Shown here piece by piece: positions 1 through 7,907 of a DNA stretch of 32,864 nt; the stretch's first letter is position 1, and the number at the start of each line of letters is the position of its first letter. The notes under the pieces are model-generated. The model had not been told where the DNA came from, did no database searches, and saw nothing but the letters and a program-made list of their open reading frames with translations. Position numbers and translations under genes: made by a program. Origin of the DNA: an uncultured Lachnospiraceae bacterium (lineage in GTDB: Bacteria > Bacillota > Clostridia > Lachnospirales > Lachnospiraceae); the NCBI GenBank assembly GCA_946623875.1, contig CAMORO010000024.1, forward strand, positions 1-32,864, given 5' to 3'.

Positions 1-2
1 GG

Positions 3-872
3 ATGCAGATTGAAGCATTCTCTGAGCTTTTGGAAAAGTATCAGGATTACGATATGAGTCCTGCTGCCGAAAGTATGGAAAAAGTATTGGCGCGGTTTGA
101 GCAGCCGTGGACTACATATTATTTTATTATGGCAGAAGATGAGAAGGTTGGTGCAGTCCGTGTTGTAGACAAGAAGGATGGTAGTAGAAAACGTATATCC
201 CCCATTTGGATTATGAAGGAATATCGAAATAAAGGCTATGCCCAGCAGGCAATTGTGGAGGCCGAAAAAATATATGGCCCTGATCACTGGTGCCTGGATA
301 CTATATTGCAGGAAAAAGGTAATCTTCATCTATATGAAAAACTTGGATATCACCGGACAGGCAGGATCGATAAGATCAATGACAGAATGGATATAGTGTT
401 TTATGAAAAGGATGGTGATGAAATGATAACCTATCAAAGATTAACAGAAAATGAATTGGATACTTTTATCCGGATGCGTATCAGACAGCTGCGTGAGGAA
501 GGAGCGAAGGAGGATATAGATCTCGTTCCGGCACTTAAGGACTATTACGATCGGCATATGGCTGACGGAACATTTGTTTCCTGGCTGGCTGTGGATGGAG
601 ACCGTATCGTCGGAACGAGCGGTATGTCTTTCGTGGAGAAACCACCTTATTTTGGATGTCCAAGCGGGAAAATGGGGCTTTTGTCAAGTATGTTCACCGA
701 TCCTGATTATCGCCGAAAGGGAATAGCGAAGGAACTGCTTTCCAGGGTAATAGATGAGGCAAGAGACTATGGTTGCGGAACGGTACAGATAACTGCATCT
801 GATATGGGTGTTCTTCTATACACGGATTTTGGGTTCGTGAAGAATGGGAACTTTATGCAGTATAAGCTGTAG
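3..872 (+). CDS. Tandem GNAT-family N-acetyltransferase (5' end probably cut)
   Basis: Two GNAT acetyltransferase domains lie in one reading frame. The first (about residues 1-138) carries the acetyl-CoA loop EYRNKGYAQQ near residue 72 and a GNLHLYEKLGYHR C-terminal strand, but it lacks the usual N-terminal beta strand. The real start is therefore probably upstream of the window. The second domain starts at an internal Met (base 423) and is complete for a single GNAT of about 149 residues, with the loop DYRRKGIAKELL near residue 234 and the typical ending VLLYTDFGFVKNGNF. These proteins transfer an acetyl group from acetyl-CoA to an amine; the substrate cannot be read from the sequence. The internal ATG could also act as a separate start, but no clear ribosome site precedes it. 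Its end faces the minus-strand gene across a shared terminator. Confidence 0.85.
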   Translation: MQIEAFSELLEKYQDYDMSPAAESMEKVLARFEQPWTTYYFIMAEDEKVGAVRVVDKKDGSRKRISPIWIMKEYRNKGYAQQAIVEAEKIYGPDHWCLDTILQEKGNLHLYEKLGYHRTGRIDKINDRMDIVFYEKDGDEMITYQRLTENELDTFIRMRIRQLREEGAKEDIDLVPALKDYYDRHMADGTFVSWLAVDGDRIVGTSGMSFVEKPPYFGCPSGKMGLLSSMFTDPDYRRKGIAKELLSRVIDEARDYGCGTVQITASDMGVLLYTDFGFVKNGNFMQYKL

Positions 873-899
873 GAGAATAATAAGTGTTGAGTTTGTTTC

Positions 900-941
900 A
901 AAAAACCAACCACGGTAAACATTACCCGTGGCTGGTTTTTT
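900..941. terminator. Bidirectional intrinsic terminator
   Basis: A 16-bp stem (900-915 with 926-941, one G-U pair) is flanked by an A-run on the left and a T-run on the right. It can therefore end transcription from the GNAT gene and from the convergent minus-strand pair. Confidence 0.9.
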
Positions 942-953
942 GTATATCTATTA

Positions 954-1373
954 TCATCTTGCAAAAATAAGCGGAACGGCTTTGTACTTCATGCTCAGCT
1001 CGCCGTCTTTAAGTGTCAGAACGATTTTTACTTCATCATCTTCCATTATATCGGAAATGCATGCCACCAACTGGTTGTCGTACACCTCGTAAGTTCCTGC
1101 GGCTCCGGCTGCCCCTATGTGCCATGATATCCTGCCATCCGGCATTATCTCCAACTCATTGCCGAATGCATATATATCGGGAAACGCTTTTTCAATCCCG
1201 GCGATTTCGTTATCGCTTGACAGATACCACTTTCCGATAAAATCATCCAATCCGGGAACAGTGATCTGCACTTCATTATCATCTTTCTCCGGAACATCCT
1301 CTCCCATCAGTATAAATCCCGAAAGCAATAGCGCGATCGCGGCTACTGCCATTGTTGTTAATATCTTCTTCAT
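954..1373 (-). CDS. Small secreted or membrane-tethered protein of unknown function
   Basis: This is a 139-residue protein with an N-terminal signal or anchor: MKKILTT, a hydrophobic run to about residue 23, then an acidic stretch (EDVPEKDDNE). There is no lipobox Cys. The remainder looks like one small beta-rich domain with GKWYLSS, a PDGRISWHIG hairpin and GTYEVYDNQLV, reminiscent of lipocalin-like or other small beta-barrel extracytoplasmic proteins. I do not recognise a named family. It starts 6 bases after the stop of the upstream XRE regulator, and its ribosome site (AAGGAG) lies in the last codons of that gene. The two are therefore probably co-transcribed and translationally coupled. 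Control by the regulator is possible but not shown. Confidence 0.75.
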   Translation of the reverse strand: MKKILTTMAVAAIALLLSGFILMGEDVPEKDDNEVQITVPGLDDFIGKWYLSSDNEIAGIEKAFPDIYAFGNELEIMPDGRISWHIGAAGAAGTYEVYDNQLVACISDIMEDDEVKIVLTLKDGELSMKYKAVPLIFAR

Positions 1374-1379
1374 GATCCA

Positions 1380-2294
1380 TCACTCCTTTTTCAGTTTATT
1401 CCTGTCAATCCAGCTTTTCGTCCTGCAATTGATATTCATCCTAAATACCATGGGCGGCTCAGTGTACTCGCGCGCGATCATCATAAGTCCCATAAAGAGA
1501 CCTCCGAGCGTCGGCTCCGTACCATAGACCTTATCCGGCTTATCCCCATTGATCACCTTTACATACCTGAACGGAGCGGCCAAATGCGGATCTCCAACGC
1601 TTTCGGTAAGCTCACTCAGAACTTTCTTTACCTTATCCAGGTTAATCCCTGTGGCGTGTGCCACCTGGTCGGCACCTGCGAATTCACCATTTTTTAGTGT
1701 ATACAGATATGTGATAATTGCCAGTTTATCCCTGTCTGACAAAATTCCAAACAGCCCGGCCAACCTTCCCGTATCTTTAAGCAGATCTTCAAAGACAGCC
1801 TTGCCATCAGGGCTTTGAAGAAATAAGGAAAAGTTGTTGTCCTCCCTCAGTCCCATGTAGGTGAATAAAACATTATCATAGACCGCGGACGACATCTTGG
1901 GATACTCCTTAATATCGTACGGAGGTTCGGTAAACCCGGTGTTGTTGACCCAACTGCCTGTCTGTATCGCCCATTGAAGGTTTCTTATAAGCCGTGCAAA
2001 GTCATTATGAGCCTCGGAACTGCCGGTTCTTTCGTATTCCACGGAACAGCATTCATGAACGGCATCGAAAACAGCCTGCTCTATGGTCTTTTCCCGTTGG
2101 TCTCTCCCATAGAGGTAATCGATCGACACACCAAAAAAATCTGCTATCGCCGGAAGAAGGTCACTCTCCGGATAGTTCCCGTTCTCCCATTTGGATACAG
2201 CCTGGGCACTCACTCCAAGGTGACCTGCCAGCTGTTCCTGTGTCACTTTTTTCTCTTTTCTCAAAGCCTGAAGATTTTTCGAAAACTCCGTCAT
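1380..2294 (-). CDS. XRE/Cro-family transcriptional regulator with C-terminal effector region
   Basis: The first 65 residues are a classic Cro/CI helix-turn-helix: NLQALRKEKKVTQEQLAGHLG, recognition helix VSAQAVSKWENG, then DLLPAIADFFGVSIDYLYGR. The remaining roughly 235 residues are mostly helical and include a stretch like a second winged-helix (LAIITYLYTLKNGEFAGADQ, then TGINLDKVKKVLSELTE, around residues 190-230) and a predicted sensor part. The length of 304 residues fits the clostridial XRE regulators with a large C-terminal region. A strong AGGAGG lies 9 bases before the ATG. A perfect 14-bp palindrome sits about 30 bases upstream, which fits autoregulation. It heads an operon with the secreted protein downstream. 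Confidence 0.88.
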   Translation of the reverse strand: MTEFSKNLQALRKEKKVTQEQLAGHLGVSAQAVSKWENGNYPESDLLPAIADFFGVSIDYLYGRDQREKTIEQAVFDAVHECCSVEYERTGSSEAHNDFARLIRNLQWAIQTGSWVNNTGFTEPPYDIKEYPKMSSAVYDNVLFTYMGLREDNNFSLFLQSPDGKAVFEDLLKDTGRLAGLFGILSDRDKLAIITYLYTLKNGEFAGADQVAHATGINLDKVKKVLSELTESVGDPHLAAPFRYVKVINGDKPDKVYGTEPTLGGLFMGLMMIAREYTEPPMVFRMNINCRTKSWIDRNKLKKE

Positions 2295-2323
2295 GCCTGT
2301 TTATTCCTCCTGTCAGATATCCT

Positions 2324-2337
2324 TTTGACCGGTCAAA
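2324..2337. promoter_or_regulatory. Candidate operator palindrome TTTGACCGGTCAAA
   Basis: This is a perfect 14-bp palindrome, 29 bases upstream of the XRE regulator start, in the 5' untranslated or promoter region of that gene. Position and symmetry suit a homodimeric HTH protein binding its own promoter. Further upstream on the minus strand there is an extended -10-like TGATAAGAT without a convincing -35. Binding is inference. Confidence 0.4.
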
Positions 2338-2517
2338 GTCATCATCGGTTGAACTGATTTAATCTTATCACAAGCATTGGTTGTACGCCATGGTAAATAT
2401 AGAGTGAAAGTTGTGATTTGGTTGTATAGACGCTTATTTTCTACTTAGAGTTGTGAAACAGGAGATGGTTTCCCGCTTCATAGTCAAAGAACACCCTTCC
2501 TTGCAAACAGATTTATT

Positions 2518-2630
2518 TTCAATGTTCTATACATATATGATAAAATGCGGTTAAATAGACGATTGTAAGCCATTTGTATTTCAGATAAGCCATTTAAGTT
2601 ATCGAAACATATCAGTGGATATATCAATTT
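2518..2630 (+). promoter_or_regulatory. Possible promoter and untranslated leader upstream of DUF3737 gene
   Basis: No convincing gene lies on either strand between 2295 and 2720. On the plus strand an extended -10-like TGATAAAAT (2538-2546) is present with only a weak -35. The roughly 85 bases that follow contain a direct repeat TAAGCCATTT (2566-2575 and 2586-2595) and end in a strong intrinsic terminator. This is compatible with a short RNA or with an attenuated leader of the DUF3737 gene. I match it to no known riboswitch class. Confidence 0.25.
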
Positions 2631-2667
2631 ACTTCCCGGGACAAAAAATCCCGGGAGGTTGTTTTTT
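2630..2667 (+). terminator. Intrinsic terminator or attenuator before DUF3737 gene
   Basis: An 11-bp stem (left arm ACTTCCCGGGA, right arm TCCCGGGAGGT, one G-U pair) with a CAAAAAA loop is followed by TGTTTTTTT. It lies about 40 bases upstream of the ribosome site of the next gene and has no plus-strand gene before it. Confidence 0.75.
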
Positions 2668-2720
2668 TGTGTGTAAAAATGTAATATTGAAAAAGATATT
2701 CGAAAATGGAGGACAGTAAT

Positions 2721-3557
2721 ATGCAGATCATAAAGGATCAGACTTTTGATGAAGAAAGAGCTTTGTACGGAAGCAGGCATTTGGAAGCGATAAGATGCCG
2801 CTTCGATGGTCCGGCAGACGGCGAGAGTGCATTTAAGGAAAGCAGTGATATCATTGTCAGGAACTGTTTTTTTAATCTGAGGTATCCCTTCTGGCATGAT
2901 AAGTGTCTGAAGATAGAAAACAGTGAAATGACTCCGGCCTGCCGTGCGGCTTTATGGTATTCAGAAGATGTAGAGATAGCAGACACAAAGATGCATGGTA
3001 TCAAAGCACTCAGAGAGTGTGAAAATATAAGGATTCATGACTGTGATATCATTTCACCTGAGTTTGGATGGTCGGTAAGCGGGATAGACATGAAGGATAC
3101 AAGTGCTCAGAGTGAGTATTTCATGATGCGTTCCGATCATCTGACATTTGATCGTGTAAAGCTTCAGGGAAAGTATTCGTTCCAGTATATATCAGATTCG
3201 GTTTTTACAAATTGTGAGTTTGATACAAAAGACGCTTTTTGGCATGCAAAGAATGTTGTTGTCAAAGACAGTATTGTAAAGGGTGAATATCTGGCATGGT
3301 ACTGTGAAGATGTGACCTTTGATAATTGTACGATCATCGGTACTCAGCCTCTGTGCTACTGTAAAGGGCTTAAGCTTACAGGCTGCAGGATGATCGACTG
3401 CGATCTCGCGTTTGAAAAGTCGGAGGTTGAGGCGGATATCGTTTCAGACATTATAAGCGTTAAGAATCCCAAGGCAGGAAGGATTAAAGCTGAGTCTGTC
3501 GGTGAAATAATCATGGATGACCCGGAAGCCAAAGGTCAGATATTTGCCAAGTCTTAA
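2721..3557 (+). CDS. DUF3737 family protein (beta-helix-like)
   Basis: The protein has 278 residues when started at the ATG at 2721, which has GGAGGA placed 7 bases upstream; an ATG at 2706 overlaps that site. It opens MQIIKDQTFDEERALYGS and then consists of repeated short strands rich in the patterns D-x-x-F/V-x-N/D-C and F-W-H (for example CFFNLRYPFWHDKCLKIENS and the later CEFDTKDAFWHAKNVVVKDS). This is the layout of DUF3737 proteins, which are predicted right-handed beta-helices related in shape to pectate lyases. There is no signal peptide, so it is probably cytoplasmic. The family's function is not established. It appears monocistronic: a terminator precedes it and a new promoter for apt follows. 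Confidence 0.85.
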   Translation: MQIIKDQTFDEERALYGSRHLEAIRCRFDGPADGESAFKESSDIIVRNCFFNLRYPFWHDKCLKIENSEMTPACRAALWYSEDVEIADTKMHGIKALRECENIRIHDCDIISPEFGWSVSGIDMKDTSAQSEYFMMRSDHLTFDRVKLQGKYSFQYISDSVFTNCEFDTKDAFWHAKNVVVKDSIVKGEYLAWYCEDVTFDNCTIIGTQPLCYCKGLKLTGCRMIDCDLAFEKSEVEADIVSDIISVKNPKAGRIKAESVGEIIMDDPEAKGQIFAKS

Positions 3558-3600
3558 TTTGTCTTTCTTTTGCACTTTCCCGGTTGCCGGATGATAAAAG

Positions 3601-3629
3601 TGGAATAGGGTGATCATCTGTGTTATAAT
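3601..3629 (+). promoter_or_regulatory. Probable sigma-A promoter of apt
   Basis: An extended -10 TGTTATAAT (TATAAT at 3624-3629) is present with a weak -35 TGGAAT 17 bases upstream. The short leader then contains a 7-bp hairpin (AAGAGTC with GACTCTT, about 3637-3662) just before the ribosome site. Confidence 0.6.
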
Positions 3630-3678
3630 CGAGAAAAAGAGTCGGTAAATCCGCTGACTCTTCAGGGAGATAGCCATA

Positions 3679-4206
3679 ATGAAAAATCTAAAGGACTATA
3701 TAAGAAGTATTCCGGATCATCCCAGGAAAGGGATCATTTTCAGGGATATTACGACAGTGTTGCAGGATGCGGATGCATTTACGCTTGCGATCGACGAAAT
3801 GAAAAAGCTGGTAGAGGATCTTGATTACGATGTTATTGTCGGCGCGGAATCCAGAGGCTTCATTTTCGGGGCACCGCTTGCTTATGAATGCCATAAACCT
3901 CTGGTGCTTGCAAGGAAGAAAGGGAAGCTGCCGGCCGAGAAGATATCACAGGAATACGACCTTGAATACGGAACTGCGACACTGGAGATGCATACGGATT
4001 CAATTAAGCCGGGACAGAAGGTAGTGCTGATGGATGATCTTCTGGCTACGGGAGGAACGCTGGAAGCGGCAGCTAAGCTTATTGAGCGGCTTGGAGGAGA
4101 AGTGGTAAGGATAATCTGTCTGATGGAGCTTACCGGACTCGGGGGAAGAGAACTCCTGAAAGACTATGATGTAAAAGCGTTGATCGCTTATGATGAGACG
4201 ACTTAA
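3679..4206 (+). CDS. apt: Adenine phosphoribosyltransferase
   Basis: This purine salvage enzyme joins adenine to PRPP to give AMP and pyrophosphate in the cytoplasm. The protein is 175 residues, the usual length. The N-terminus carries the Apt hood region (IPDHPRKGIIFRDITTVL), then GAESRGFIFGAPLAY. The PRPP-binding loop VVLMDDLLATGGT lies at about residues 115-127 with its two acidic residues, and the ending LGGRELLKDYDVKALI is typical. The start at 3679 follows AGGGAG by about 8 bases. It has its own promoter and a strong terminator about 100 bases downstream, so it is probably transcribed alone. In many Firmicutes apt is next to relA or recJ; here it is not. Confidence 0.97.
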   Translation: MKNLKDYIRSIPDHPRKGIIFRDITTVLQDADAFTLAIDEMKKLVEDLDYDVIVGAESRGFIFGAPLAYECHKPLVLARKKGKLPAEKISQEYDLEYGTATLEMHTDSIKPGQKVVLMDDLLATGGTLEAAAKLIERLGGEVVRIICLMELTGLGGRELLKDYDVKALIAYDETT

Positions 4207-4306
4207 ATATACTTAAAAAACAGTTAGTTTAACAAAGGAATAAAGTAAGCATATAAACACAGTTAGCTTTAATTAACCGAACACAAACATATATTCGGGA
4301 TGAATT

Positions 4307-4353
4307 TCAGGGGCTTTGCGTGATAGATTTCATGCAGGCCCCTGATCTTTTTT
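4307..4353 (+). terminator. Intrinsic terminator of apt
   Basis: Two stacked stems (TCAGGGGC with GCCCCTGA, and inner TGCGTGA with TCATGCA) are separated by small bulges and followed by TCTTTTTT. Confidence 0.88.
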
Positions 4354-4358
4354 AAGCA

Positions 4359-4447
4359 TTTATGCTAATATGTGACAGCAATAAAAAAATAAACAAAATA
4401 ATGTAAATTTATGCTATCTTTTTTTTGAAAACAATGTTAATATGTGA
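4359..4447 (+). repeat. Short direct repeats in AT-rich upstream region
   Basis: TTTATGCTA occurs at 4359-4367 and 4408-4416, and TAATATGTGA at 4366-4375 and 4438-4447. In the first copy the two words overlap into one unit; in the second they are split. They lie in the otherwise empty, AT-rich stretch before the surface protein gene and may be regulatory. No clear -35/-10 pair could be settled here. Confidence 0.35.
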
Positions 4448-4484
4448 TTTGTTGTTAGGGATAAAGTTTCCAAAGGAGAAAAAA

Positions 4485-6770
4485 ATGAAAAAAACAAAGT
4501 TATTGAAATCAACAGCCGGTATGCTGGCAGCGGTATCAATGATGCTTACAAATGTAAGCGGCGTTATGGCATGTCCGGTCATTTGGGACTGGGGATGCGG
4601 TTCTTCGGTTTCATCAGAGGAAGTTGTCGTAGATGACAGCAATTCTTCAGCAGAGGTTATCTCAGGAGAGACCGAGACTCTGGTAGATGAGAGTTCAAAT
4701 GACCAGACCGGTGAAGATACAGACGGACAGGACACTTTAATCATCGATGAAAACGACGGTGAAGAAGAGGTGCTTCCGAATGATCAGAGCGAAGTAAATG
4801 ATGATGAGATCATTGAGGAAAACAATGATACCGCATCAGAGGATATTCTTGTAACTGATGAAGAGACACAAACAGATGAGGAGAATACCGAAGATGCAGA
4901 GGAGTCAGGTGATGCAGAGGCTTCAACCTTCCTTGAGGACGGCGGTTCTTATTCGGTAGGATACATCCTCAATAATTACAACCTGTTCATTAAGAACAGC
5001 ATTGTGGACACCAATCATACGATGGGACCCATCGCAGCAGGCGGAGATGCCGAGATAACATATTGGGGAATGCGCGGCGTTATCTTCGATGCCAACAGCT
5101 TCATAAGAGGCGAGCTTAAGCAGAATGAGTGGTATGCTTCTGTAGGTGGCGGTGTTCTTTATCTCGGAAGTGTTAATGATGGCAAGTACGAGTGGAGAGT
5201 ATCAAGGGATCCCGATGATGACGACTTCGGCGGATGCTATGTTAATGTTGAGACAGGCAAGGGTATCCACAATACCAGAAAGCTTATAATATCAGATGAT
5301 TATATCGATTTTGACGCAGCTTTTGATTCGATCAGGAGCGACATTGCGGGACTTGGTGTTGATTATGTAATAGATGTAAATGCCGAGTCAGATGTTTACA
5401 GTTTCTCAACAGAGAAGACAGCTACAACTCTTAACATAAGAGCTGGAAGCACATACAGCATTGATTCGCTTGCTGGCATCAGCAAGATAAATATCTACGG
5501 TGCGGATATCCAGTCGGCAATCGATACGATACTTATCGTAACCGGTTCGGAAGATGTTGAAATGTTCCCTGATGTTAAGGTTAACGGAACACTTGAGGAC
5601 TCGGCAGAGTATGGCAAGAACTCAAGTATAGTGTTTATTCTTCCCAATACATCAAACATAACAATGCGTTCTTCACACGCACACTTTGGACACATCATTG
5701 CTCCCGAGGCATTTGTCCGTTTCCCCGGTGGCGGTGATTACAACGGTTGTGTGATCAGTAAGGACTTCACAAGTGAGAGACATGAAGGTCATATGTGGCC
5801 TTACAACGGCAAGAAGTTCGAAGGTGCGGCAACAGGCTTCAAGGTATTAAAGACTGTAGACGGTGAGGTTCCTTCAGCGGATGAGGTATTTGATTTCACA
5901 CTTTCAGAGGCTAAGGACGGCCAGTGGAATGAGATCCAGACAGTAAGCAACAACGGAGCACAGGCAGCATTCGACACTATTGCTTATACATTAAATGATG
6001 AAGGAACACATTACTACAAGATAGCAGAGACGGGTGAAAAGGAAGGATACGTAAAGGATTCTTCAGTATACATCGTTAAAGTCAGCATTGAGAACGTTCA
6101 GTCAGGCAGGGTTATCAACCAGAACAAGACTGAGAGCTACTACAAGGTCGATGAGGATGTAGATGCAACTGATGTTGAATTTGCAATAAGTGATGACAAC
6201 AGTACAGACACGATCGCATTTGATAACAAGAAGGAAGAGGAGCCGGAGGTTCCCGAAGAGCCCACTCCCGAGATCAATGTAACAAAGGTTTATGTTGATA
6301 AGTGCGGCAAGCCGGTAAATGACGGAACCCAGTTCTACGTTGTTCTTTCGGCTACAACAGGATACTGCTGGTGGACAAAGACCGTATACTACGATCTTGA
6401 GGGTAAAGAGTACTCATGCAGGAAGGTAATTCCCATCAGGGCGGGTGAAACGATCACATTCAAGAACCTTGCATTCGGAGTTAAGTATACGGTAACCGAG
6501 ACAGACAAGTGCGGTAATACCATCTCATGCGGAAACGGCTTTGACGTGGTTAAGGGCAGTGAGAGTGTATGTTTATCTGATAAGTGTGCAAGCAGGAATG
6601 TAGAGATCAAGAACGTAAAGAAGTGCACGATCCCTGTATGCAACACAATTAAGACAGGATGCACAACTACATGGTATTGTAAGACCGTAACAAGCTGTAC
6701 ATCAACCTGGAAAACAGGCTGCAACTGGTTTGATCTTTGCGATTACGGAAAGTATTGCTGCTGGTTCTGA
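4485..6770 (+). CDS. Secreted surface protein: choice-of-anchor A-like domain, pilin/Cna-B-like domains, Cys/Trp-rich tail
   Basis: This is a 761-residue protein. The start at 4485 follows AAAGGAG and gives a signal peptide (MKKTKLLKS, hydrophobic to about residue 28) ending VSGVMA before Cys29. That end fits signal peptidase I and also loosely fits a lipobox. A very acidic Ser/Glu/Asp linker spans about residues 40-145. About residues 150-445 resemble choice-of-anchor A domains: ILNNYNLFIKNSI, GPIAAGGDAEIT, then SIVFILPNTSNITM, FGHIIAPEAFVRFPGGGDYN and GCVISKDF. A pilin isopeptide-like domain follows (FDFTLSEA, HYYKIAETGEKEGY), then EEEPEVPEEPTPE and a Cna-B-like domain. The last roughly 170 residues contain 16 Cys and end CNWFDLCDYGKYCCWF. 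No LPxTG sortase signal is present, so surface attachment is unexplained. It is monocistronic with its own terminator. Confidence 0.85.
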   Translation: MKKTKLLKSTAGMLAAVSMMLTNVSGVMACPVIWDWGCGSSVSSEEVVVDDSNSSAEVISGETETLVDESSNDQTGEDTDGQDTLIIDENDGEEEVLPNDQSEVNDDEIIEENNDTASEDILVTDEETQTDEENTEDAEESGDAEASTFLEDGGSYSVGYILNNYNLFIKNSIVDTNHTMGPIAAGGDAEITYWGMRGVIFDANSFIRGELKQNEWYASVGGGVLYLGSVNDGKYEWRVSRDPDDDDFGGCYVNVETGKGIHNTRKLIISDDYIDFDAAFDSIRSDIAGLGVDYVIDVNAESDVYSFSTEKTATTLNIRAGSTYSIDSLAGISKINIYGADIQSAIDTILIVTGSEDVEMFPDVKVNGTLEDSAEYGKNSSIVFILPNTSNITMRSSHAHFGHIIAPEAFVRFPGGGDYNGCVISKDFTSERHEGHMWPYNGKKFEGAATGFKVLKTVDGEVPSADEVFDFTLSEAKDGQWNEIQTVSNNGAQAAFDTIAYTLNDEGTHYYKIAETGEKEGYVKDSSVYIVKVSIENVQSGRVINQNKTESYYKVDEDVDATDVEFAISDDNSTDTIAFDNKKEEEPEVPEEPTPEINVTKVYVDKCGKPVNDGTQFYVVLSATTGYCWWTKTVYYDLEGKEYSCRKVIPIRAGETITFKNLAFGVKYTVTETDKCGNTISCGNGFDVVKGSESVCLSDKCASRNVEIKNVKKCTIPVCNTIKTGCTTTWYCKTVTSCTSTWKTGCNWFDLCDYGKYCCWF

Positions 6771-6802
6771 CAGATATATAATGATATAAGAGATTAATAT
6801 AT

Positions 6803-6835
6803 AGGGCGGTACAGTCGGATTGTATCGCCCTTTTT
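6803..6835 (+). terminator. Intrinsic terminator of surface protein gene
   Basis: An 11-bp stem AGGGCGGTACA with TGTATCGCCCT (one G-U) and a 7-base loop is followed by TTTTTGTTTT. Confidence 0.92.
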
Positions 6836-6913
6836 GTTTTCTAATGATTTGAATTGTGATAGAATATTAAGCGAAGTTTCAGAAGCTTCATGGCTTTGAT
6901 AAAAGTCTGTTAA

Positions 6914-6958
6914 GAAAAAAACACCGACCTCACAGCCTAAATCTGCAAGATCAGTGTT
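6914..6958 (-). terminator. Intrinsic terminator of tRNA-Lys
   Basis: On the minus strand a long hairpin (6920-6958: AACACTGA with TCGGTGTT, inner CTTGCAG with CTGTGAG) ends in a run of T. It lies four bases after the tRNA 3' end. Confidence 0.88.
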
Positions 6959-6961
6959 TAG

Positions 6962-7034
6962 TGCGCGATCAGGGGCTCGAACCCTGGACACCCTGATTAA
7001 GAGTCAGGTGCTCTACCAACTGAGCTAATCGCGC
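6962..7034 (-). tRNA. tRNA-Lys (anticodon CTT)
   Basis: A 73-nt cloverleaf is present. The acceptor stem is GCGCGAT with ATCGCGC and the D-arm is GCTCAGTTGGTAGAGC. The anticodon arm is CCTGA-CTCTTAA-TCAGG, with anticodon CTT at plus-strand bases 6999-7001. The T-arm is CAGGGTTCGAGCCCCTG. The discriminator is A, and CCA is not encoded, so it must be added after transcription. It is a single-gene unit with its own promoter and terminator. Confidence 0.97.
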
Positions 7035-7056
7035 CGGTGTTTGCGGCACAAGAGAG

Positions 7057-7085
7057 ATTATATTACAGTATTGTAAGATTTGCAA
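7057..7085 (-). promoter_or_regulatory. Sigma-A promoter of tRNA-Lys
   Basis: Read on the minus strand: TTGCAA (7085-7080), exactly 17 bases, TATAAT (7062-7057), about 22 bases before the mature tRNA 5' end. Confidence 0.88.
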
Positions 7086-7130
7086 GTGTTTTTTTTAAAA
7101 AAATGTCAAAATACGAAGGGATCAAACGGA

Positions 7131-7907
7131 ATGATTTTTGAAACGCATGCACACTATGATGATAAAGCCTTTGATAAGGACAGAGACAGTGTACTTAAGC
7201 TTCTGAAAAAGGAGAAGATAGAGCCTGTGATAAATGTAAGCTCATCGACTGACAGCATAAACAGAACCTTAAGGCTTGCGCATGAATACGATCATGTATA
7301 TGCTGCCCTGGGTATCCATCCAAGCGATTGCGGGGATCTTACGGAAGATGATATCGTGCGTATAGGGAACCTGCTTGATGATGAGAAAGCAGTCGCAGTG
7401 GGGGAAATAGGACTGGATTATCATTATGATGAGCCCGACAGGGACATTCAGAAGAAGTGGTTTGTAAGACAGCTTGAGCTTGCGCTTGAGAAGTCATTGC
7501 CTGTGATCATACACAGCAGAGATGCAGCCCGGGATACTTTTGACATATTGAGTGAGGACAGGTTTGCGTCTCTTAGGGGAATCGTACACTGCTATTCCTA
7601 TTCGCTTGAAATGGCAAGGGAATATGTGAAAATGGGATATTATATCGGAGTCGGCGGAGTGGTGACTTTCAGGAACGGACGCAGGCTTCATGAGGTTGTA
7701 AGGGAGATACCGATAGAAAAACTTGTGATCGAAACGGATTCACCCTATCTTGCGCCGGTTCCGTACAGGGGACATCGTAATTCATCGGTATACCTTACCT
7801 ATATAATAGAAGAAATAGCATCTCTTAAGTCAATGACCTATGAAGAAGTGGAGCTTAAAACATACGAAAATGCAGTCGGACTGTTTGGGGTGAGAGCTGA
7901 TGGATAG
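7131..7907 (+). CDS. tatD: TatD-family metal-dependent hydrolase (DNase)
   Basis: This is a TIM-barrel metallohydrolase of the TatD/YcfH family, 258 residues from the ATG at 7131. An upstream TTG at 7080 would add 17 residues with no family similarity. Metal ligands are visible as ETHAHYDD at the N-terminus (usually DTHxHL), the Glu of AVGEIGLDYHY, IIHSRDA, the His of GIVHCYS and the Asp of VIETDSPYLAP. TatD proteins are 3'-5' exonucleases on DNA or RNA in the cytoplasm. The gene overlaps rsmA by 8 bases, so the two are translationally coupled. In many Firmicutes rnmV (RNase M5) lies between these two genes; it is absent here. Confidence 0.95.
   Translation: MIFETHAHYDDKAFDKDRDSVLKLLKKEKIEPVINVSSSTDSINRTLRLAHEYDHVYAALGIHPSDCGDLTEDDIVRIGNLLDDEKAVAVGEIGLDYHYDEPDRDIQKKWFVRQLELALEKSLPVIIHSRDAARDTFDILSEDRFASLRGIVHCYSYSLEMAREYVKMGYYIGVGGVVTFRNGRRLHEVVREIPIEKLVIETDSPYLAPVPYRGHRNSSVYLTYIIEEIASLKSMTYEEVELKTYENAVGLFGVRADG

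Noticed and set aside
2465-2554. 29-codon ORF in the leader before DUF3737
   Set aside because: The AGGAG directly abuts the ATG with no spacing, and the frame overlaps the likely promoter; nothing supports translation.
3560-3600. Terminator after the DUF3737 gene
   Set aside because: CACTTT with AAAGTG around CCGG-TTG-CCGG can pair weakly, but there is no T-run and the stem is interrupted.
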